A stretch of 64,000 nt of DNA, from positions 186,001-250,000 of the forward strand of contig NZ_JBBUTK010000003.1 of the NCBI RefSeq assembly GCF_039592695.1. Direction: 5' to 3'. This DNA comes from Flagellimonas_A sp039592695 (GTDB taxonomy: Bacteria > Bacteroidota > Bacteroidia > Flavobacteriales > Flavobacteriaceae). The notes below the pieces were generated by a model, which worked only from the letters and a program-made list of their open reading frames with translations, had not been told where the DNA came from and did no database searches. How positions within the stretch are numbered: the stretch's first letter is position 1; every line of letters starts with the position of its first letter. This document shows positions 1 to 6,910 of this stretch, piece by piece. Position numbers and translations under genes: made by a program.

Positions 1-1
1 A

Positions 2-778
2 GTCGTTTTTTTGTGTTTGGGACATGGCAATTCCATCCAATTTTTAAAGGAACATCCCTTTTCAGAAAAAACACTGCTTATCGATTTAAGCAATGATTTC
101 AGGCTAAAAAACGATGCGGTTTTTGGGGGAAGGGAATTTGTGTATGGACTTCCAGAACTCAACAAGAATGCCATTGAAAATGCCACGGCCGTTGCCAATC
201 CCGGTTGTTTTGCCACGGCCATTCAACTGGCCTTGTTGCCCTTGGCAAAAGCAGGTTTGTTGCAAAATGAGGTACACATTAATGCGGTCACGGGGAGTAC
301 CGGGGCCGGAGTAAAGCCCTCTGAGACCCTGCATTTTAGTTGGCGTAGCAACAATGCCAGTTGGTACAAGCCCTTTACCCATCAACATTTGGGAGAAATT
401 GGAGAGAGCCTGAATTCTTTTGGGAAGGATATCGGCCAATTGTATTTTCTCCCAAACCGAGGAAACTTTACCCGCGGTATTTTGGCGACGGCCTACACCA
501 AATTTGAGGGAAGCGAGGATGACGCAATGCAACTCTACAAAGACTTTTATGACAACGCCGTATTTACCCATGTTTCAGAAGCGCCCATCTATCTAAAACA
601 AGTAGTGAACACTAACAATTGCCATATACATCTGCACAAACATGAAGATGTCTTACTGGTGACCTCAGCCATCGATAATTTATTGAAGGGAGCATCAGGA
701 CAGGCTGTTCAGAACATGAATTTTATGTTAGGATTAGAAGAAAGTTTAGGATTGAAGTTGAAAGCCTCTTATTTCTAA
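2..778 (+). CDS. argC: N-acetyl-gamma-glutamyl-phosphate reductase, 5' end outside window
   Basis: This enzyme reduces the acyl-glutamyl phosphate to the semialdehyde with NADPH, the third step of arginine synthesis in the cytoplasm. The reading frame is open from the first bases of the window (residues VVF before LCLGHG), so the gene starts upstream and only about the last 258 residues are seen. Visible marks are the end of the Rossmann part (LCLGHG), the catalytic cysteine in NPGCFATA (Cys codon at 206-208), the dimerisation core starting NAVTGSTGAGVKPSE, the HQHLGEI segment that carries the catalytic histidine, and LPNRGNFTRGI. In succinyl-route organisms the same enzyme acts on the N-succinyl compound. 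The neighbours are the rest of the arginine cluster. The TTG at position 11 is not a credible start because the family needs about 70 more N-terminal residues. Identification is firm. Confidence 0.96.
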   Translation, partial: VVFLCLGHGNSIQFLKEHPFSEKTLLIDLSNDFRLKNDAVFGGREFVYGLPELNKNAIENATAVANPGCFATAIQLALLPLAKAGLLQNEVHINAVTGSTGAGVKPSETLHFSWRSNNASWYKPFTHQHLGEIGESLNSFGKDIGQLYFLPNRGNFTRGILATAYTKFEGSEDDAMQLYKDFYDNAVFTHVSEAPIYLKQVVNTNNCHIHLHKHEDVLLVTSAIDNLLKGASGQAVQNMNFMLGLEESLGLKLKASYF

Positions 779-795
779 AGAATTTGAATTAACAG

Positions 796-860
796 ATTGT
801 CCCCTTGAGGGGACAGCGAAGCAGGGGTGTCATGGATTCCCGCCTTCCTGGGAATGACAA
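796..860 (+). repeat. Intergenic palindromic repeat, short form (copy 1)
   Basis: Between argC and the VOC gene lies element A (796-830: a GTCCCC-TTGA-GGGGAC hairpin followed by AGCGAAGCA and GGGGTGT), joined to element D (836-855: ATTCCC, eight bases, GGGAAT). The D stem is degenerate here because one arm reads CTGGGAAT. This is the short form, lacking the inner GCAATGT-GAA-ACATTGC hairpin of copies 2 to 4. The D hairpin ends about 20 nt before the VOC start codon. Confidence 0.85.
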
Positions 861-875
861 AAAAGTAAAAAATAT

Positions 876-1289
876 ATGAAACAAAGTATAGCACATATCG
901 CCCTTGTTGTTCGAGATTATGATGAGGCCATTGATTTTTATACCAAAAAGTTAAACTTCAATTTGGTAGAGGATACCAAACTTGACGCAGATAAAAGATG
1001 GGTGATCGTCTCTCCGCCCCATGCGACAGAGTGTTCACTTTTGTTGGCCAAGGCGGCAAACGAAAAGCAGTTGCAAAGTGTGGGCAACCAATCTGGGGGC
1101 AGGGTGTTTCTATTTCTCTTTACCGATGATTTTTGGAGGGATTACAATACCATGCTTGAACAAGAAATTACGTTTGTTAGAGAACCCAAAAAAGAACCGT
1201 ATGGAACAGTAGCCGTTTTTGAAGATTTATATGGAAACCTTTGGGATTTATTGGAGCCAAGTAAGAGCAATAAAGGAATATTGAAATGA
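876..1289 (+). CDS. VOC/glyoxalase-fold protein
   Basis: A 137-residue protein of the vicinal oxygen chelate superfamily, one double beta-alpha-beta-beta-beta unit. It opens with IAHIALVVRDYDEAIDFY, whose His is the usual first metal ligand. It continues with the strand ECSLLLA (Glu possible second ligand) and ends with VAVFEDLYGNLWDLLEP (third ligand Glu near the end). Such small proteins include lyases, bleomycin-binding proteins and dioxygenase-like enzymes, and the substrate cannot be read from sequence. It sits inside the arginine cluster between argC and proC, flanked by repeats on both sides, so it is either a passenger or a metabolite-repair enzyme of the pathway. That role is inference. 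The start is the ATG after an A-rich leader. Confidence 0.85.
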   Translation: MKQSIAHIALVVRDYDEAIDFYTKKLNFNLVEDTKLDADKRWVIVSPPHATECSLLLAKAANEKQLQSVGNQSGGRVFLFLFTDDFWRDYNTMLEQEITFVREPKKEPYGTVAVFEDLYGNLWDLLEPSKSNKGILK

Positions 1290-1293
1290 ATTA

Positions 1294-1574
1294 ATTGTCC
1301 CCTTGAGGGGACAGCGAAGCAATGTGAAACATTGCAAGCAGGGGTGTTAACATCCCCCATCCTGAATAAATTCAGGATTCCCCCCTTCAAAGGGGGAATT
1401 TGACAAATTGAAACAAATAAAGGCACCTCCCTGTCAGCCTGAGCGTAGTCGAAGGGCGAGGGGAGGTGGATTCCGCTGTCATGCTGAGCGCAGTCGAAGC
1501 ACAGCCAATGCAAAAGCGGAAGACCGAAGGGGTCTGAAAATATAATGAGATTCCCGCCTTCGCGGGAATGACAA
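1294..1574 (+). repeat. Intergenic repeat mosaic, long form (copy 2)
   Basis: The 297-bp gap between the VOC gene and proC is almost wholly repeats, with no gene. In order: element A long form (1294-1347) with GTCCCC/GGGGAC and GCAATGT/ACATTGC hairpins; a CCTGAAT/ATTCAGG palindrome; a CCCCCTT/AAGGGGG palindrome; two copies of the CTGAGCG(C/T)AGTCGAAG motif (1431-1456 and 1476-1502); and element D (1550-1569, a perfect ATTCCCGC/GCGGGAAT hairpin) ending 17 nt before the proC ATG. Confidence 0.85.
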
Positions 1575-1586
1575 ATTAAACGATTT

Positions 1587-2381
1587 ATGAAAATAGCGAT
1601 CATAGGAGCAGGAAACTTGGGGTTGTCCATAGCAAAGGGCATTTTGCACAGCAATGGGGCCACCACCATGTACCTGACCAAACGGAACATCTCCGAAATC
1701 AAGGATTTTGAGAAATACGGCAATGTAACGGTGACCAACGATAATGCTGAGGCCGTAAAAAATTCGGATATCTTGATTTTTGCGGTACAGCCCGGCCACT
1801 TCGAAGCCATTCTACATGATGTAAAAGACTTGTTGACCGAAAAGCATGTGGTCATCAGCACGATTACCGGTTTTAGCATTGACCGAATGGAGGCCATTAT
1901 CGGGAGTGACAAATACATCATCCGCAGTATGCCCAACACGGCCATTTCAGTGGGGAAATCCATGACCTGTCTGTGCAGCAATGAATTGGGTAAAAAACGG
2001 ATTGATTTGGCCAAGGCCATTTTCAACCGTATGGGGCATTCCATGGAAATTCCGGAAGTGCAGATGCAGGCGGCCACCGTCATCTGTGCCAGCGGCATCG
2101 CCTTCTGGATGCGCTTGATTCGGGCGACGACCCAAGGTGCCATACAATTGGGGTTTGATGCCAAAGAGGCCCAAGAGCTCGCCATGCATACCTGTAACGG
2201 AGCGGCCAGTCTTTTAGTGGAATCGGGCAGTCACCCCGAAGAAGAAATTGATAAGGTAACCACACCAAGAGGCTGTACTATTGAGGGCCTGAACGAAATG
2301 GAGCACAAAGGGCTAAGTTCGTCGCTCATACAGGGTATCGTGGCATCCTATAAAAAGATTAGTGAGATAAAGAATATTTAA
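1587..2381 (+). CDS. proC: Pyrroline-5-carboxylate reductase
   Basis: ProC makes proline from pyrroline-5-carboxylate with NAD(P)H in the cytoplasm. The 264-residue length is normal. The N-terminal Rossmann fold shows IGAGNLGLSIAKGIL. The C-terminal helical dimerisation domain carries the family signature from about residue 175 onward (CASGIAFWM, then SHPEEEIDKVTTPRGCTIEGLNEM, whose TPRG.T segment is characteristic). Its place between argC and argD fits a shared glutamate-semialdehyde and ornithine economy, because glutamate semialdehyde cyclises to the ProC substrate. An element D hairpin lies just ahead of the start codon. Identification is firm. Confidence 0.96.
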   Translation: MKIAIIGAGNLGLSIAKGILHSNGATTMYLTKRNISEIKDFEKYGNVTVTNDNAEAVKNSDILIFAVQPGHFEAILHDVKDLLTEKHVVISTITGFSIDRMEAIIGSDKYIIRSMPNTAISVGKSMTCLCSNELGKKRIDLAKAIFNRMGHSMEIPEVQMQAATVICASGIAFWMRLIRATTQGAIQLGFDAKEAQELAMHTCNGAASLLVESGSHPEEEIDKVTTPRGCTIEGLNEMEHKGLSSSLIQGIVASYKKISEIKNI

Positions 2382-2382
2382 G

Positions 2383-2440
2383 GCTATACGCTTTACGCCT
2401 AACGCTGATTGCGTATGGCGTTTAGCCTATAGCGTATAGC
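2383..2440. repeat. Long imperfect inverted repeat between proC and argD
   Basis: Perfect 10-bp outer arms GCTATACGCT (2383-2392) and AGCGTATAGC (2431-2440) enclose a further pairing of ACGC with GCGT and CGCC with GGCG around a TGATT loop. It fills the proC-argD gap and ends 8 nt before the argD ATG, so the hairpin would cover the ribosome-landing zone. Related CTATACGCT-type words recur at 18312-18345. It may be a repeat family member or an mRNA processing or attenuation element; function is unknown. Confidence 0.7.
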
Positions 2441-2448
2441 TAGAAATA

Positions 2449-3579
2449 ATGAAACTATTCAACGTATATCCACTCTATGATGTAACCCCGGTTTCCGCCA
2501 AGGGAATCGAGGTCATTGATAATAAAGGCAAAACCTATCTGGATTTTTATGGCGGGCATGCGGTCATCTCCATTGGGCATTCGCATCCACATTATGTGAA
2601 ACGCATGACAGAGCAGCTACAAAAAATGGCTTTTTACAGCAATTCCATCAAGAATCCGTTACAGGTGGAACTCAGTGAAAAATTAGGTAAAGCTTCAGGG
2701 TGTGAGGATTATCAATTCTTTATGTGCAGTTCAGGGGCCGAAGCCAATGAAAATGCCCTAAAAATGGCGTCTTTCCACACAGGAAAGGCCAAAGTCATTG
2801 CGTTCAAAAACAGTTTTCACGGACGGACATCCGCTGCGGTCGCGGCTACTGACAATGCTAGAATAAACGCCCCTTTAAACCAGCAGCAAAAAGTGGATTT
2901 CTTGCCATTAAATGATTTCGAAGCTTTTGAAAAAACCATCGCCAAAGGCGACCATTGCGCGGTGATTTTGGAAGCCATTCAAGGGGTGGGCGGATTGGAC
3001 GAACCCACTACAGAATTCTACCAGTTCATTGCAGAACAATGCAAAAAATGCAGTGTAGTTCTAATTGCAGACGAGGTACAGTCAGGGTTCGGGCGGAGTG
3101 GTAAATTCTTTGCTTTTCAGCACCATGGGATTCTACCCGATATTATCACCATGGCAAAAGGTATGGGCAATGGCTTTCCAGTGGGCGGAGTGTTGATTCA
3201 CAATAAATTTGAGCCTTGGCATGGACAATTGGGTACCACTTTCGGTGGCAACCATTTGGCGTGTGTTGCAACGCTTGCGGTTCTAGAGGTTTTGGAAAAT
3301 GAAAATCTTATTGAAAACGCGGCACAACTAGAATCTTATTTTAGGGAAAAAGCGAAAGAAATCCCGTCCATAAAAAAAGTAAAAGGCAGGGGACTGATGC
3401 TGGGATTGGAATTTGGTACTGAAGTATCGGAACTCCGTAAAAAATTGATTTACAACCAACACATGTTCACGGGTGGTTCGGCGAATAAAAACTTATTGCG
3501 GTTTTTGCCTGCGTTGAACATTACAAAAGCGCAGATCGATTTGTTTTTTGAGGGATTGAAAAAAGAATTGTCCCCTTAA
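2449..3579 (+). CDS. argD: Acetyl/succinyl-ornithine aminotransferase
   Basis: A PLP-dependent class III aminotransferase of 376 residues. It converts N-acyl-glutamate semialdehyde to N-acyl-ornithine with glutamate as donor. Visible marks are the phosphate-binding SSGAEANENALKMA near residue 90, the NSFHGRT segment, IADEVQSGFGRSG with the cofactor-binding Asp, and the Schiff-base lysine in MAKGMGNGFPVGGV near residue 240. In this cluster, with a succinyl-type transcarbamylase next door, the acyl group is probably succinyl (inference). The last residues (LSP and stop) are encoded by the intergenic repeat that begins at 3567, so the native C-terminus has been replaced or extended by repeat sequence. 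Confidence 0.95.
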   Translation: MKLFNVYPLYDVTPVSAKGIEVIDNKGKTYLDFYGGHAVISIGHSHPHYVKRMTEQLQKMAFYSNSIKNPLQVELSEKLGKASGCEDYQFFMCSSGAEANENALKMASFHTGKAKVIAFKNSFHGRTSAAVAATDNARINAPLNQQQKVDFLPLNDFEAFEKTIAKGDHCAVILEAIQGVGGLDEPTTEFYQFIAEQCKKCSVVLIADEVQSGFGRSGKFFAFQHHGILPDIITMAKGMGNGFPVGGVLIHNKFEPWHGQLGTTFGGNHLACVATLAVLEVLENENLIENAAQLESYFREKAKEIPSIKKVKGRGLMLGLEFGTEVSELRKKLIYNQHMFTGGSANKNLLRFLPALNITKAQIDLFFEGLKKELSP

Positions 3580-3738
3580 GGGGACGGCGAAGCAATGTGA
3601 AACATTGCAAGCAGGGGTGTATTGGGTGTTGCAAAAATGTAAAGGGTTGAACACCCACCCCGATTCCGCACAAGCGGAATCATCCCTCCATAGAGGGGAG
3701 TTAAAAAACGAGATTCCCGCCTTTGCGGGAATGACAAG
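3567..3738 (+). repeat. Intergenic repeat mosaic, long form (copy 3), overlaps argD stop
   Basis: Element A long form (3567-3620) starts inside argD and provides its final LSP codons and TAA stop. Its first hairpin loop is TTAA instead of TTGA. It is followed by a GATTCCGC/GCGGAATC palindrome (3662-3681), a CCTCC..GAGGGG pairing, and a perfect element D (3713-3732, ATTCCCGC/GCGGGAAT) ending 18 nt before the argF' ATG. No gene is hidden in the gap. Confidence 0.85.
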
Positions 3739-3750
3739 AATAAATAATTG

Positions 3751-4695
3751 ATGAAAAACTACCTATCCATACACGACATCGGCGACCTGCAAACAGCGGT
3801 ACAGGAAGCCATTGAATTGAAAAAGAATCCGTATGGATTTGAACATCTCGGCAAACGAAAGACCATTTGCCTACTATTTTTCAACAACAGCCTGCGTACC
3901 CGCTTGAGTACGCAGAAAGCGGCGCAACATTTGGGGTTGAACACCATGGTCATGAACTTTGGCAGTGAGGGATGGCAATTGGAATTTGAGGACGGGACCG
4001 TTATGGACGGAAGAAATTCAGAACACATCAAAGAAGCAGCACGAGTGGTATCACAATATGCCGATATCGTTGCCATACGTGCTTTCGCTGGCCTAATCGA
4101 TAAAGAAAAAGACGAGGCAGAAGTGGTGCTGAACGGATTCAAAAAACACGCCTCAATCCCCATCATCAATATGGAAAGTTCAGTGGCCCATCCGTTACAG
4201 GCTTTGGCCGATGCCATCACCATCGAAGAGCATCGAACTATTGAACGGCCAAAAGTAGTGCTTTCATGGGCACCACATCCCAAGGCATTGCCCCATGCAG
4301 TAGCAAATTCTTTTGTCAAAATGATGAAAATACAAAAGGCGGAGTTCGTTATTACCAATCCCGTTGGATATGATTTGAATCCTGAAATCACAAAAGGCTG
4401 CCAAATTGTGCATGAACAGGAAAAAGCCCTTGAAAATGCGAACTTTGTCCATGTCAAAAACTGGAGCAGCTATTCCGATTATGGAAGGGTTTTACATCAA
4501 AATCCAGCTTGGATAATGACAAAGGATAAACTTGGTGCCGCCAAATTTATGCACTGCCTTCCTGTGCGAAGAAATGTGGTGGTTGAAGATGCAGTGTTGG
4601 ATGGCCATCAGAGCCTGGTCATCGAACAGGCCAATAACAGGACTTTTGCTGCTCAAGTGGTTTTGAAGAGAATTTTAAATGGATTGTCCCCTTGA
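3751..4695 (+). CDS. argF': N-succinylornithine (N-acylornithine) carbamoyltransferase
   Basis: A 314-residue transcarbamylase that carbamoylates an N-acylated ornithine, giving N-acylcitrulline. The carbamoyl-phosphate site reads FFNNSLRTRLST, and the later HCLPVRRN matches the N-acylornithine group. In the loop after EFEDGTVMDG the sequence is RNSEHI. By alignment from memory, Ser90 sits where Xanthomonas campestris acetylornithine transcarbamylase has Glu92 and Bacteroides fragilis succinylornithine transcarbamylase has Pro90. Published swaps of that Glu to Ser, Pro, Ala or Val converted the enzyme to succinylornithine use. The N-succinyl substrate is therefore predicted. The ATG at 3751 is preferred over the TTG just before it. 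The last residues (LSP) and the stop come from the intergenic repeat. Confidence 0.94.
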   Translation: MKNYLSIHDIGDLQTAVQEAIELKKNPYGFEHLGKRKTICLLFFNNSLRTRLSTQKAAQHLGLNTMVMNFGSEGWQLEFEDGTVMDGRNSEHIKEAARVVSQYADIVAIRAFAGLIDKEKDEAEVVLNGFKKHASIPIINMESSVAHPLQALADAITIEEHRTIERPKVVLSWAPHPKALPHAVANSFVKMMKIQKAEFVITNPVGYDLNPEITKGCQIVHEQEKALENANFVHVKNWSSYSDYGRVLHQNPAWIMTKDKLGAAKFMHCLPVRRNVVVEDAVLDGHQSLVIEQANNRTFAAQVVLKRILNGLSP

Positions 4696-4951
4696 GGGGA
4701 CAGCGAGCAATGTGAAACATTGCAAGCAGGGGTGTGTTCTGGGTGCCAGAACAGAAAGGATTGGAGACCCTCCCCGTCCCGACCAAAGCGTCGGGACACC
4801 CCTCCCAGGAAGGGGAGTTGAAAAAATGAAAAATAATAACAGCTCCTCCCTTTAGTCAAAGGGAGATGGATCTCGCATATGCGGGAGACGGAGGGTTTGA
4901 CAATCAAACTCCCTTTTCCCTTCCTCAGCCCTGTGCTGAGCGCAGTCGAAG
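4683..4951 (+). repeat. Intergenic repeat mosaic, long form (copy 4), overlaps argF' stop
   Basis: Element A long form (4683-4735, one base shorter at GCGAGCA) begins inside argF' and encodes its last LSP codons and TGA. After it come a GTCCCGA/TCGGGAC palindrome near 4777-4795, several short CTCCC/GGGAG pairings, and a CTGAGCGCAGTCGAAG motif (4936-4951). This gap lacks the element D hairpin. No gene is seen before argB at 4979. Confidence 0.82.
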
Positions 4952-4978
4952 TATGAGGAGGGGAGCTAAACTTTAAGA

Positions 4979-5755
4979 ATGAAAAAACTTAATATAGTAA
5001 AAATAGGCGGCAATATTATCGAAAACAAGCTCGAGCTTGATAGGTTTTCGAAATTGTTTTCTACCATGGAAGGCCCCAAGATTTTGGTTCATGGCGGAGG
5101 CAAAAAAGCTTCCGAAATCTCAAAAAAACTGGGCATTGCCCCGAAAATGCATGACGGTCGCAGAATCACTGATGAGGCGGCCCTTGATGTGGCCATTATG
5201 GTCTATGGTGGGCTCACCAACAAAAAAATGGTTGCCCAATTACAGTCCCATGGATGCAATGCCATTGGGATGAGCGGTGCCGACGGCAATGCCATTCAAG
5301 CCCATAAAAGACCGGTAGGGACCATCAATTATGGTTTTGCTGGAGATATCGACCAAATCAACGCACCTGTTTTAAAGAGCATGCTTGAACTTGGCCTTAC
5401 CCCCGTTTTCTGTGCACTTACCCACGACCAAAAAGGGCAGCTGCTCAACACCAATGCAGACACGATTGCTTCCGAATTGGCGATAGGGTTGAGCGTCGAT
5501 TTCGAAGTCACGCTGTATTATTGTTTTGAACTGAGTGGAGTGTTGGCCGATGTCAATAATCCATCCACTCTTATCAAAAAAATAGACTTCGACGAGTACG
5601 AAAAATTAAAATCCGATGGTGTTATCGCTGATGGCATGCTCCCAAAACTGCACAATTGTTTTCATGCCCTGCAACATGACGTCAACGAAGTTAGAATCGG
5701 TAATTTAACCCTGTTTGAAAAAGAGAATTCAAATTATACAACGCTCACCTTATGA
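4979..5755 (+). CDS. argB: Acetylglutamate kinase (N-acylglutamate kinase)
   Basis: An amino-acid kinase family protein of 258 residues that phosphorylates N-acylglutamate, the second step of the pathway. The N-terminus has the ATP-binding VKIGGNII and the substrate loop VHGGGKKASE, followed by KMHDGRRITDE. The C-terminal part has SGVLADV, GVIADGMLPKL and the EVRIGN ending typical of the family. The short N-terminus suggests a form without the arginine-sensing extension helix (inference). It overlaps argE by four bases (ATGA), so the two are translationally coupled. The ATG follows a purine-rich CTTTAAGA leader. Confidence 0.94.
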   Translation: MKKLNIVKIGGNIIENKLELDRFSKLFSTMEGPKILVHGGGKKASEISKKLGIAPKMHDGRRITDEAALDVAIMVYGGLTNKKMVAQLQSHGCNAIGMSGADGNAIQAHKRPVGTINYGFAGDIDQINAPVLKSMLELGLTPVFCALTHDQKGQLLNTNADTIASELAIGLSVDFEVTLYYCFELSGVLADVNNPSTLIKKIDFDEYEKLKSDGVIADGMLPKLHNCFHALQHDVNEVRIGNLTLFEKENSNYTTLTL

Positions 5756-6825
5756 CGATTGATATAGACACCCTGGCAAAAGAGGCACTTGAACTGTTGA
5801 AGGAGTTGATTTCCATTCCCTCACTTTCTGAGGAAGAGGATAAAACCGCCGATGCCATTGCCAAATGGCTGTCAGGATTCGGTGTTGTTGTACAGCGCCA
5901 ATACAACAATATTTATGCGTTCAACAAGCATTACAATAAAAGCAAACCCAATCTGTTGCTGAACTCGCACCACGATACGGTTAAGCCCAATTCCGCTTAT
6001 ACCAAAGACCCGTTCAATCCCCATATTGAAAATGGAAAACTCTACGGTTTGGGAAGCAATGATGCGGGAGGGGCACTATGCTCATTGCTGGCTACGTTTG
6101 TCCATTTTTATGAACGGGAAGACCTCAGCCACAACATCATCATGGCCGCCACTGCCGAGGAAGAGGATGCAGGCGAAAAAAGTCTTTCGGCCCTGCTCCC
6201 TATTTTGCCCAAGATTGACGTCGCCATCGTCGGGGAACCCACGGAAATGCAATTGGCCATTGCTGAAAAGGGACTGATTGTCTATGATGGTAAGGTTTTG
6301 GGGACACCCTCACATGCTGCGCATCCAAATGATGACAGTGCCATATACAAAACCGCTGAAGTGTTGCAGTGGTTCGAAAATTATGAATTTGAAAAGGTTT
6401 CTGAAGTTTTGGGGCCGGTCAAGATTACCGTGACACAGATAAGTGCCGGAAGCCAGCACAATGTAGTGCCCGCTCATGTCGATTTGGTTATTGACACCCG
6501 TGTGAACGATTGCTATACCAACAAAGAAATTGATGAAATCCTGCAAAAGGAAACTCCTTGCCAGTTGATCCCGAGATCATTGAACAAAGACAGTTCTTCA
6601 ATTGCCATTGAGCATCCTTTGGTGCAATCGGGCATTGCCTTGGGCCGAAAAACCTATGGGTCGCCCACATTGTCGGACCAAGCAAAACTCAGTTGCCAGT
6701 CGTTGAAATTGGGGCCAGGGTATAGTCCACGTTCACATTCGGCCGATGAATTTATTTATGTGGATGAGGTGATTGAGGGTGTGGGATTGTATATTAATAT
6801 TTTGGAGGGATTTTTTAAAAGTTGA
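5752..6825 (+). CDS. argE: M20-family N-acylornithine/N-acylcitrulline deacylase
   Basis: A 357-residue zinc hydrolase of peptidase family M20 that removes the N-acyl group late in the pathway. Metal-binding motifs are visible: NSHHDTV (His and Asp), GLGSNDAGGALCS (bridging Asp), TAEEEDAGEKS (Glu pair) and GEPTEMQLAIAEKG. The last ligand His lies in RSHSADEFI near the C-terminus, and the dimerisation lid is around residues 180-280. Because the cluster carbamoylates before deacylation, the substrate is expected to be N-succinylcitrulline or N-acetylcitrulline rather than acetylornithine (inference). It overlaps argB by four bases. Confidence 0.92.
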   Translation: MTIDIDTLAKEALELLKELISIPSLSEEEDKTADAIAKWLSGFGVVVQRQYNNIYAFNKHYNKSKPNLLLNSHHDTVKPNSAYTKDPFNPHIENGKLYGLGSNDAGGALCSLLATFVHFYEREDLSHNIIMAATAEEEDAGEKSLSALLPILPKIDVAIVGEPTEMQLAIAEKGLIVYDGKVLGTPSHAAHPNDDSAIYKTAEVLQWFENYEFEKVSEVLGPVKITVTQISAGSQHNVVPAHVDLVIDTRVNDCYTNKEIDEILQKETPCQLIPRSLNKDSSSIAIEHPLVQSGIALGRKTYGSPTLSDQAKLSCQSLKLGPGYSPRSHSADEFIYVDEVIEGVGLYINILEGFFKS

Positions 6826-6833
6826 ATTAAGGA

Positions 6834-6898
6834 ATTGTCCCCTTGAGGGGACAGCGAAGCAGGGGTGTCATAGGTTCCCACCTTCGCGGGAATGACAA
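6834..6898 (+). repeat. Intergenic palindromic repeat, short form (copy 5)
   Basis: Element A short form (6834-6868) without the inner GCAATGT/ACATTGC hairpin, then element D (6874-6893, GTTCCC and GGGAAT with a mismatched base), ending 17 nt before the argH ATG. It has the same composition and order as copy 1 between argC and the VOC gene. Confidence 0.85.
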
Positions 6899-6910
6899 AA
6901 AGAAAAATTG

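Noticed and set aside
1142..2185. Long minus-strand reading frame across the VOC-proC junction
   Set aside because: It runs antisense to two well-supported genes and through repeat palindromes, and its translation shows no known motif. It is a shadow of proC.
4653..4907. Minus-strand frame of 84 residues at the argF'-argB junction
   Set aside because: It is translated from repeat element A and neighbouring palindromes. Similar frames arise at the other repeat copies.
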